Made by a program: the position numbers and the translations under genes. From positions 310,001 to 374,000 of the forward strand of contig NZ_JADOVI010000001.1 in the NCBI RefSeq assembly GCF_015752155.1: a stretch of 64,000 nt of DNA. The letters run 5' to 3'. Below are positions 15,543 through 22,822 of the stretch, in pieces. The stretch's first letter is position 1. Each line of letters starts with the position of its first letter. The notes beneath the pieces are model-generated. The model was given only the letters and a program-made list of their open reading frames with translations, was not told the DNA's origin and did not search any database. The stretch is from Cryobacterium sp. MP_M3. GTDB lineage: Bacteria; Actinomycetota; Actinomycetes; Actinomycetales; Microbacteriaceae.

Positions 15543-18007
15543 TGGTTGAAACGTCCGGTAAATCCTTCCTCTGGCCCCATCGCCAGACGCAACCGCTCAG
15601 TGCAGACGCCCTCGCCAGCGTCGACGCCTGGTGGCGGGCCGCAAATTACCTGTCGGTCGGGCAGATCTACCTTCTGGACAACCCGTTATTGCGTGAACCC
15701 CTTAATCGTGACCACATTAAACCGCGTCTGCTGGGCCACTGGGGAACGACACCGGGGCTCAACTTCCTCTACGCCCACCTGAACCGGGCCATCCAGGAAC
15801 GCGCCATCAGCACCCTTTATGTCACCGGCCCCGGCCACGGCGGCCCCGGCATGGTTGCCAACGCCTACCTCGACGGCACCTACAGCGAGATCTACTCCGG
15901 CATCGAGCAGAGCGAACGCGGCGCCAAGGCCCTGTTCCGCCAGTTCTCCTTCCCGGGTGGCATCCCCAGCCACGCCTCACCCGAAACGCCCGGCTCGATC
16001 CACGAGGGCGGCGAGCTCGGTTATGCGCTCAGCCACGCCTACGGCGCGGCCTTCGACAACCCCGGCCTGCTCGTCGCGGCCGTCGTCGGCGACGGCGAGG
16101 CCGAGACCGGCCCGCTCGCCACCAGCTGGCACTCCAACAAGTTCGTCGACCCGCTCGTCGACGGCGTCGTGCTGCCGATCCTGCACCTCAACGGCTACAA
16201 GATCGCCAACCCCACCGTGCTCGCCCGCATCCCCGAGGAGGAGCTCCTCGACCTGATGCGCGGCTACGGCCACAAGCCCTACATCGTCTCCGGCGGGTTC
16301 AACGAGGAAGACCCGCTCCTGGTGCACCAGCGGATGGCCGAGACCCTCGACGAGGTGCTCAACGAGATCGCCGAAATCAAGGCCCGCGCCCTCGCCGGCG
16401 ACACCGAACGTCCGCGCTGGCCGATGATCATCCTGCGCACCCCCAAGGGCTGGACCTGCCCGACCACGATCGACGGCGTGCAGGTCGTCGACTCCTGGCG
16501 TTCGCACCAGGTGCCGCTGAGCAACGCCCGCGACACCCTGGAGCACACCCAACTGCTCGAGGGCTGGCTCGCCTCCTACAAGCCGGAGGAACTCTTTGAC
16601 GAGGCCGGCGCACCGGTCGCGAAGATCACGGCCCTCGCCCCGGTCGGCGACCTGCGGATGAGCGCCAACCCGGTCTCCAACGGCGGACTGCTCCGCAGGG
16701 ACCTGCGGCTGCCGAACTTCCGCGACTACGCCGTCGACGTGCCGTCACCCGGCGCGACCACCGACGAGGCCACCAAAGTGCTCGGCACCTGGCTGGCCGA
16801 CGTCATCCGCGACAACCCCGACAACTTCCGCATCTTCGGGCCGGACGAGACGGCCTCCAACCGGCTCGCGCCCGCCGTGTTCGCGGCAACGGACAAGACC
16901 TGGAACGGCGAGTACCACCCGGGCGACACCAACCTCGACCGGGCCGGCCGGATCATGGAGATGCTCAGCGAGCACCAGTGCCAGGGCTGGCTCGAGGGCT
17001 ACCTGCTCACCGGCCGCCACGGGCTGTTCAACTGCTACGAGGCGTTCATCCACATCGTCGACTCGATGTTCAACCAGCACGCCAAATGGCTCAAGGTGAC
17101 CCGCGAGATCCCCTGGCGCCGCTCGATCTCCAGCCTGAACTACCTGCTCTCCTCGCACGTCTGGCGCCAGGACCACAACGGCTTCTCGCACCAGGACCCG
17201 GGCTTCATCGACCACGTCGTCAACAAGAGCGCGGATGTCGTGCGCGTCTACCTGCCGTTCGACGCCAACACGCTGCTCTCCATCTACGACCACTGCCTGC
17301 GCAGCGTCGACTACGTCAACGTCGTCGTCGCCGGCAAGCAGCCCGCGCCGAATTGGCTGACCATGGACCAGGCCGTCGCGCACTGCGAGCGCGGCCTCGG
17401 CATCTTCGACTGGGCCGGCACCGAGATCGCCGGCACCGAGCCGGATGTCGTGCTCGCCGCCGCCGGAGAGGTGCCGACCCTGGAGATCCTGGCCGCCGCC
17501 GCGATCCTGCGGGAGGCGATCCCCGAACTCAAGGTGCGCGTGGTCAACGTCGTCGACCTGATGCGCCTGCAGTCCGAGGCCGACCACCCGCACGGGCTCA
17601 GCGACGCCGAGTTCGACGCGTTCTTCACCGCCGACAAGCCGATCGTGTTCGCCTACCACGGCTACCCGTGGCTGATCCACCGCCTGACCTACAAGCGCCA
17701 CGGCCATGCCAATCTGCACGCGCGCGGCTACAAGGAGGAAGGCACCACCACGACCCCGTTCGACATGGTCATGCTCAACGACCTCGACCGGTACCACCTG
17801 GTGATGGACGTCATCGACCGGGTTCCGGGCCTCGGCGCCCGCGCCGGGCTGCTCCGCCAGGAGATGCAGGATGCGCGCCTGCGGGCCCGCGCCTACACCC
17901 GCGACCACGGGGAAGACATCCCCGAGGTCACCGAATGGGTGTGGGACGCCCAGGGCGCCGGAGCCGGCGTCACCAATGCGATCGAAACGGGCGGGGACAA
18001 CGAATAA
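15542..18007 (+). CDS. xfp: Xylulose-5-phosphate/fructose-6-phosphate phosphoketolase
   Basis: 821 residues, the full family length. It uses thiamine diphosphate and phosphate to split xylulose 5-P (or fructose 6-P) into acetyl phosphate and a shorter sugar phosphate. Visible signatures are TGPGHGGPG (95-103), [17 protein letters not shown] (phosphoketolase signature 1), GDGEAETGP for Mg/ThDP binding, HLNGYKI, and [10 protein letters not shown] followed by [18 protein letters not shown] in the pyrimidine domain. The stop overlaps the pta start (TAATG), and pta overlaps ackA. The three thus form one operon that turns sugar phosphates into acetate plus ATP, as in the bifid shunt. Whether it accepts F6P as well as X5P cannot be told. 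Confidence 0.97.
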   Translation: MVETSGKSFLWPHRQTQPLSADALASVDAWWRAANYLSVGQIYLLDNPLLREPLNRDHIKPRLLGHWGTTPGLNFLYAHLNRAIQERAISTLYVTGPGHGGPGMVANAYLDGTYSEIYSGIEQSERGAKALFRQFSFPGGIPSHASPETPGSIHEGGELGYALSHAYGAAFDNPGLLVAAVVGDGEAETGPLATSWHSNKFVDPLVDGVVLPILHLNGYKIANPTVLARIPEEELLDLMRGYGHKPYIVSGGFNEEDPLLVHQRMAETLDEVLNEIAEIKARALAGDTERPRWPMIILRTPKGWTCPTTIDGVQVVDSWRSHQVPLSNARDTLEHTQLLEGWLASYKPEELFDEAGAPVAKITALAPVGDLRMSANPVSNGGLLRRDLRLPNFRDYAVDVPSPGATTDEATKVLGTWLADVIRDNPDNFRIFGPDETASNRLAPAVFAATDKTWNGEYHPGDTNLDRAGRIMEMLSEHQCQGWLEGYLLTGRHGLFNCYEAFIHIVDSMFNQHAKWLKVTREIPWRRSISSLNYLLSSHVWRQDHNGFSHQDPGFIDHVVNKSADVVRVYLPFDANTLLSIYDHCLRSVDYVNVVVAGKQPAPNWLTMDQAVAHCERGLGIFDWAGTEIAGTEPDVVLAAAGEVPTLEILAAAAILREAIPELKVRVVNVVDLMRLQSEADHPHGLSDAEFDAFFTADKPIVFAYHGYPWLIHRLTYKRHGHANLHARGYKEEGTTTTPFDMVMLNDLDRYHLVMDVIDRVPGLGARAGLLRQEMQDARLRARAYTRDHGEDIPEVTEWVWDAQGAGAGVTNAIETGGDNE

Positions 18008-20217
18008 TGGCCGACAGCATCTACATCACCTCAGCAGAGGGCAACACCGGCAAGTCCACGATCGCGCTCGGCGTGCTGGACACCCTGCTCCGCTCGGTCG
18101 AGCGGGTCGGCGTCTTCCGTCCCGTCGCCCGGTCGGTGCACCACCCCGACTACGTGCTCGAGCTGCTGCTCGCGCACCTGGCCACCGGGTCGGCGAAGGG
18201 CACACCGCCGCTCAGCTATGACGAGTGCGTCGGCGTCAGCTACGACGACGTGCACCTCGACCCCGACGCGGCCCTCGGCCGGATCGTGGCCAGGTACAAG
18301 GCCGTCGAGGCGAAGTGCGACGCGGTCGTCGTCGTCGGCAGCGACTACACGGATGTCGGCAGCCCCACCGAACTCGCCTTCAACCTCCGCGTCGCCGCGA
18401 ACCTCGGCGTGCCGGTGCTGCTCGTGCTCGGCGGCCGGGTCGGCCCCGGCCAGGGCGAGGTGCTCAACCAGAGCGACCGGCTCGGCCAGAGCGACCCACG
18501 CGGGCCGGAAGACATCCGTCAGCTGACCGACGTCTCCCTCGCGGAACTGCGCGACGAGCACGTCTCCCTGCTCGGAGTGATCATCAACCGGGCCGACCCC
18601 GAGCGGCTCGACGACCTGATCGCCTCCGTGCGCGGCGTGATCGACGCGCCGGGCAGCCAGCTGGCCTCCGTGCCGGTCTGGGCGATCCCCGAGGACCCGT
18701 ACATCGTGGCCCCGAGCATGAAGAGCATCCTCAAGGCCACCAACGGCACCCTGGTGAACGGCGATCCCGCGCTGCTGTCCCGGGAGGCGCTCGGCGTGGT
18801 CGTCGCGGCCATGTCGATGGTCAACGTGCTGCCGCGCCTGTTCGACGGCGCCGTCGTCGTCATCCCGAGCGACCGGCCGCAGGTGCTGCTCGCCGTGCTG
18901 ATGGCGAACTCCTCCGCGACGTTCCCGTCGATCGCGGGCATCGTGCTCGTGGGCGGATTCGCACTCCCCGAGGAGATCGAACGCCTCGTCGACGGCCTCG
19001 CGCCGTCGGTGCCGATCATCCGCACCGAGCTCGGCTCCTACGAGGCGGCGCTGCGGATCACGCACACCCCGGGCAGGATGGCCGCGGACTCGCAGCGCAA
19101 GCACGACACCGCGCTGGCCCTCTTCGAAGGCCACGTGGACGCATCCGTGCTGCTCGACCGGCTGCGGGTCAGCCGCGCCGACGTGGTGACGCCGCTGATG
19201 TTCGAGTACACCCTGCTCGAACGGGCCCGGAAGAACCGCAAGCGCATCGTCATGCCCGAGGGAGACGACGACCGCATCCTGCGGGCCGCCGCCACCCTGC
19301 TGGCCCGTGACGTGGCCGACATCACCATCCTCGGGGAAGAGTTCGAGGTGCGGTCCCGGGCGATCGGCCTGGGCCTGGACATTGCCAAAGCCCAGGTGGT
19401 CAGCCCGTTCGACGATGTGCTGCGCACCCGGTTCGCGGAGGAATACGCGAAGCTGCGCGCGCACAAGGGCGTCACGATCGACCAGGCGATGGATGTCGTC
19501 ACCGACGTGTCCTACTTCGGCACGATGATGGTGCAGCTCGGACTCGCCGACGGCATGGTCTCGGGCGCCACCCACACCACGGCGCACACCATCCGGCCCA
19601 GCTTCGAGATCATCAAGACCCGGCCGGACACCTCGGTCGTCTCGAGCGTGTTCCTGATGGCGCTCGCCGACAAGGTGCTCGTCTACGGCGACTGCGCGGT
19701 CAACCCCGACCCGTCCGCGGAGCAGCTGGCCGACATCGCGATCTCGGCCTCCGAGACCGCGGTCGAGTTCGGCATCGAACCGCGCATCGCCATGCTCTCC
19801 TATTCCACCGGGGAGTCGGGCAAGGGCGCGGATGTCGACAAGGTGCGGGCAGCGACCGCGCTCGTGCGCGAACGCCGCCCAGACCTCCTCATCGAAGGCC
19901 CGATCCAGTACGACGCGGCAGCGGATGCCGACGTCGCCGCCGCGAAGATGCCCGGCTCCGCCGTGGCCGGCCGCGCGACGGTGTTCATCTTCCCCGACCT
20001 GAACACCGGCAACAACACCTACAAGGCGGTCCAGCGCAGCGCCGGCGCCCTGGCGATCGGCCCCGTCCTGCAGGGCCTTCGCAAACCCATCAACGATCTT
20101 TCCCGAGGAGCACTTGTGCAGGACATCGTCAACACCGTAGCCATCACCGCGATCCAGGCGGCGACCCTGTCCGCAGTGGCCGCAGCCCGCACCGAGACCG
20201 CGGCGGTGTCCGCATGA
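18007..20217 (+). CDS. pta: Phosphate acetyltransferase, long two-domain form
   Basis: 736 residues from the ATG that overlaps the xfp stop by one base. The N-terminal half (about 1-350) has a BioD/AAA-like P-loop start (TSAEGNTGKST) and the DRTGG-type regulatory region. The C-terminal half (about 400-725) is the PTA catalytic domain, with RIVMPEGDDDRILRAA, ADGMVSGATHTTAHTIRP, MLSYSTGESGKG and FIFPDLNTGNNTYKAVQR. In this operon the likely role is exchanging acetyl phosphate from Xfp with CoA to give acetyl-CoA, or the reverse. It is cytoplasmic. The long form is standard in Actinobacteria. Confidence 0.96.
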   Translation: MADSIYITSAEGNTGKSTIALGVLDTLLRSVERVGVFRPVARSVHHPDYVLELLLAHLATGSAKGTPPLSYDECVGVSYDDVHLDPDAALGRIVARYKAVEAKCDAVVVVGSDYTDVGSPTELAFNLRVAANLGVPVLLVLGGRVGPGQGEVLNQSDRLGQSDPRGPEDIRQLTDVSLAELRDEHVSLLGVIINRADPERLDDLIASVRGVIDAPGSQLASVPVWAIPEDPYIVAPSMKSILKATNGTLVNGDPALLSREALGVVVAAMSMVNVLPRLFDGAVVVIPSDRPQVLLAVLMANSSATFPSIAGIVLVGGFALPEEIERLVDGLAPSVPIIRTELGSYEAALRITHTPGRMAADSQRKHDTALALFEGHVDASVLLDRLRVSRADVVTPLMFEYTLLERARKNRKRIVMPEGDDDRILRAAATLLARDVADITILGEEFEVRSRAIGLGLDIAKAQVVSPFDDVLRTRFAEEYAKLRAHKGVTIDQAMDVVTDVSYFGTMMVQLGLADGMVSGATHTTAHTIRPSFEIIKTRPDTSVVSSVFLMALADKVLVYGDCAVNPDPSAEQLADIAISASETAVEFGIEPRIAMLSYSTGESGKGADVDKVRAATALVRERRPDLLIEGPIQYDAAADADVAAAKMPGSAVAGRATVFIFPDLNTGNNTYKAVQRSAGALAIGPVLQGLRKPINDLSRGALVQDIVNTVAITAIQAATLSAVAAARTETAAVSA

Positions 20218-21428
20218 GCGCCGTCCTGGTCGTCAACTCCGGCTCGTCATCGTTCAAGTACCAGCTGATCGACATGGACACCGAGACCGAGCTGGCGAGC
20301 GGCCTGGTCGAACGCATCGGCGAGCCGATCGGGCACTCCCGGCACAATGCCGGCCCGACGAAGGCGGACCGCACCGAACGCGACCTGCCGATCGCCGATC
20401 ACACCGCCGGCTTCGCCGTGATGATCGAGGCCTTCACCCAGCACGGACCTCAGCTCAGTGAGGCCGACCTGATCGCCGTGGGCCACCGCGTCGTGCAGGG
20501 CGGGAACCGGTTCTTCGAGCCGACCGAGATCACCCACCTGGTCGAGCTGAACATCGAGGACCTCTCCGAGATCGCGCCGCTGCACAACCCGGGCGCCGTT
20601 CAGGGCATCCGGGCCGCCCGCGCCAGCTTCGCGAATGTGCCGCACGTGGCCGTGTTCGACACCGCGTTCCACCAGACACTGCCGCCGGAGGCGTACACCT
20701 ACGCCATCGACCGGGACCTGGCCACCCGGTACCGTGTGCGCAAGTACGGCTTCCACGGCACCTCGCACAAGTTCGTCTCCGAGGCCGTGGCCACGTTCCT
20801 GGACCGGCCGCTGGCCGAGCTGAAGACGATCGTGCTGCACCTCGGCAACGGCGCCTCCGCCTGCGCCGTCGACGGCGGCAGTTCGATCGATACGTCGATG
20901 GGGATGACCCCGTTGCAGGGGCTCGTGATGGGCACCCGCTCGGGCGACATCGACCCGGCCGTCATCTTCCACCTGCGCCGCCGGGCCGGCATGAACACGG
21001 CCGAACTCGACGACCTGCTCAATCGCCGCGGCGGCATGCTCGCGCTGGCCGGCAACGGCGACATGCGTGATGTGGAGGACGCCTCGATCGCGGGCGACCC
21101 GGTCGCCCAGGCCGCCCTCGACGTGTACTTCCATCGGCTCAAGGGCTACGTCGGCTCGTACTACGCGCAGCTCGGCAGCGTCGACGTCATCGTCTTCACC
21201 GCGGGCGTCGGCGAGAACTCGCCGATCGTGCGCGCCGGGTCGCTGGCCGGCCTGGAGGGCATGGGGATCGAGATCGACCCCGTGCGCAACGAGGCCAAGT
21301 CGCGCAAGCCCCGGGTGATCTCCACGGATGCCTCGAAGGTCACCGTACTGGTCATCCCGACGAACGAGGAGCTGGAGATCGCCCGCCAGACCCTCGCGAC
21401 GATCAACCGCACCCACCCCTCGAAGTAG
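20214..21428 (+). CDS. ackA: Acetate kinase
   Basis: 404 residues, start overlapping the pta stop as ATGA. It carries all the family marks: VNSGSSSFK (N8), GHRVVQGG (R92), the FDTAFHQT aspartate (D149), GFHGTSHKFV, LHLGNGASACAV, GTRSGDIDP, FTAGVGENSP and PTNEELEIA. It transfers phosphate from acetyl phosphate to ADP, giving ATP and acetate. As the last step of the xfp-pta-ackA operon it harvests the acetyl phosphate made by phosphoketolase. A GC-rich hairpin follows the stop. Confidence 0.97.
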   Translation: MSAVLVVNSGSSSFKYQLIDMDTETELASGLVERIGEPIGHSRHNAGPTKADRTERDLPIADHTAGFAVMIEAFTQHGPQLSEADLIAVGHRVVQGGNRFFEPTEITHLVELNIEDLSEIAPLHNPGAVQGIRAARASFANVPHVAVFDTAFHQTLPPEAYTYAIDRDLATRYRVRKYGFHGTSHKFVSEAVATFLDRPLAELKTIVLHLGNGASACAVDGGSSIDTSMGMTPLQGLVMGTRSGDIDPAVIFHLRRRAGMNTAELDDLLNRRGGMLALAGNGDMRDVEDASIAGDPVAQAALDVYFHRLKGYVGSYYAQLGSVDVIVFTAGVGENSPIVRAGSLAGLEGMGIEIDPVRNEAKSRKPRVISTDASKVTVLVIPTNEELEIARQTLATINRTHPSK

Positions 21429-21445
21429 CGCTTCGTCACGCGAGC

Positions 21446-21472
21446 GGCCGTCCCCGGGTTCCGGGGGCGGCC
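21446..21472 (+). terminator. GC-rich hairpin after ackA
   Basis: GGCCGTCCCCGG / CCGGGGGCGGCC form a 12-bp stem around a 3-base loop. There is no T-run, so termination may need help or the hairpin may simply protect the mRNA end. Confidence 0.5.
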
Positions 21473-21494
21473 TGTCGCGTCTCCGCGGTGCGCG

Positions 21495-21565
21495 GGGATG
21501 GAGTTTTTCGCGACCCGCGGCATCCGTCGCCCGTGGAAGCGGCGTGTCGCGAGAATCTCCATCCC
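21495..21565. repeat. Dispersed palindromic repeat, copy A
   Basis: 24-base arms (21495-21518 and 21542-21565) pair with three mismatches. The core reads GATGGAGTTTTTCGCGACC ... GGCGTGTCGCGAGAATCTCC. It lies between ackA and the DUF559 gene, 17 bp past the stop of the latter. Copy B at 22638 is identical except for about five positions and has the same orientation, so the two bracket the DUF559 gene as direct copies. Confidence 0.85.
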
Positions 21566-21582
21566 GAACTGCGGGCGCGGGT

Positions 21583-22485
21583 TCAGAGCGGATCGTCGGC
21601 GCGCAGGATGACCCGGCCGAAGCGGCGCGTCTGCTCCCGTTTGGCGTCGTCGACGACGCGTTTGATGCTGAGGAACGTCGTCTCCCAGTCGTACATGACC
21701 TGGTCGTGGGTGAGCCGGAGCGCCCGGCGGCCCAGGCCCTCCGTCTTGAGGTCGCGGTTGCGGTCGGCGTGGAACCGGTCGGGTCCGTGCCACTTCTCGC
21801 CGTCGGTCTCCAGGGCGACGCAGTCCTCGACGAGCAGGTCCTCGTCGCCGACTCCCGTGACCCGCACTTGGGCGACCACGGTGTAACCGGCGTGCCGGAG
21901 CCGTCGCCGCACGATGGTCTCCATGCCCGACCCGGCCGTGAACTCCAGTTCGCGGATGCCCCGCTGCAGCCGTGCGGGCGCCCGCGCGCAGACCCGCCGC
22001 ACTTCGTCGACCGTGATCAGCCCTTCGTGTACCGCGGACTCGAGGCAGGCGATCGCGTTCTCCTCGTCGAGGCACCGGATGGCCTGCCACACGGCCTCCA
22101 TCGGAGAGACCAGCCAGGATCGCTCCAGGGAATCGGGGAACCGCGGGATCGCCCAGTGGTAGCGGATCGGGCGCCCGTTCCGGTCGGTGGTCGGCCGGTC
22201 GCCGTGGGCGTGCGGCGCGAGCTGCAGGTGGAGTGAGCGGTCCAGCCCGGTCCAGACCCCGGCCCGGCGGAGAGCGCTGAGACAGCTGATCCGGCCGAAG
22301 GCCGCGGTCGCGGTGCGCTGGTCAGGGTCGGCATGGGCGCAGACGTAGACGCCGCGGACCGCGCGGGTCACGGCCCTGCCGGCGAGGGCGTCGCGCAGGG
22401 CGCCGGGGGAGACCCCGCGGCGCCGGAGCTCGGCCGTCGTCGCGACGTGGCCGAGCGAACAGATGACGGATGCCGCGCTGCGCAT
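21583..22485 (-). CDS. AbiEi-type N-terminal domain fused to DUF559 (Vsr-like) nuclease domain
   Basis: 300 residues on the strand opposite to its neighbours. Residues 1-50 (LGHVATTAELRRRGVSPGAL ... VTRAVRGVYV) match the winged-helix AbiEi antitoxin-type start common in Actinobacteria. Residues about 185-300 carry a DUF559/Vsr-like PD-(D/E)XK core: E189, GDEDLLVED (D214/D216), ALETDGEKWH (E226, D228, H233) and DRNRDLKTEGLGRRALRLT. The putative catalytic acids and the histidine are all present, so it could be an active nuclease. Family members are numerous in Microbacteriaceae without known function. No AbiEii toxin gene is next to it. It is flanked on both sides by copies of a palindromic repeat. 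The start at 22485 is the best fit to the family, though the frame stays open upstream. Confidence 0.8.
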   Translation of the reverse strand: MRSAASVICSLGHVATTAELRRRGVSPGALRDALAGRAVTRAVRGVYVCAHADPDQRTATAAFGRISCLSALRRAGVWTGLDRSLHLQLAPHAHGDRPTTDRNGRPIRYHWAIPRFPDSLERSWLVSPMEAVWQAIRCLDEENAIACLESAVHEGLITVDEVRRVCARAPARLQRGIRELEFTAGSGMETIVRRRLRHAGYTVVAQVRVTGVGDEDLLVEDCVALETDGEKWHGPDRFHADRNRDLKTEGLGRRALRLTHDQVMYDWETTFLSIKRVVDDAKREQTRRFGRVILRADDPL

Positions 22486-22637
22486 ACGCCGAGGGTCTGC
22501 CGGCCGCGGCGGGCCGGGGCGGAACGACGGCGATGCGGGGAGAAGCGGCGTCCGTGAGCGCTGTGGGGGGATGGCGAGCGGCGGGCTCTCGCGGAGGGAC
22601 CCGGGCCCGGGGGCAGGGCGGAGCGGCGGAGCGTGGG

Positions 22638-22704
22638 GATGGAGTTTTCGGCGACCCGCGGCATCCGTCGCCCGCGAACGCGGCGTGTCGCGAGAATCTC
22701 CATC
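22638..22704. repeat. Dispersed palindromic repeat, copy B
   Basis: 22-base arms (22638-22659 and 22683-22704) carry the same core as copy A. It occupies the 336-bp gap between the DUF559 start and dnaX. Apart from this copy, the gap holds GC-rich sequence with short GAGCGCGGT direct repeats (about 22712-22740) and the dnaX promoter. Confidence 0.85.
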
Positions 22705-22809
22705 GTCAACGGCGAGCGCGGTGAGCGCGGTGAGCGCGGGGGCGCCGGTGGCGACGGATGCCGCGCCGGCGCCCTCCACAGGCCGGGGCGGACTGTCAGT
22801 GGCGCCGAC

Positions 22810-22822
22810 TACGATTGACCCG
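22810..22822 (+). promoter_or_regulatory. Leaderless-type promoter of dnaX
   Basis: TACGAT (22810-22815), then 6 bases, then GTG at 22822. Confidence 0.55.

Noticed and set aside
15207..15592. Two minus-strand frames opposite the SRP RNA
   Set aside because: The stretch is explained by ffs, its promoter and the xfp promoter; the proteins are not family-like.
21583..22485. Complete type IV toxin-antitoxin system
   Set aside because: Only the AbiEi-like N-terminal fold is present, fused to a nuclease-like domain. No AbiEii nucleotidyltransferase gene is adjacent.
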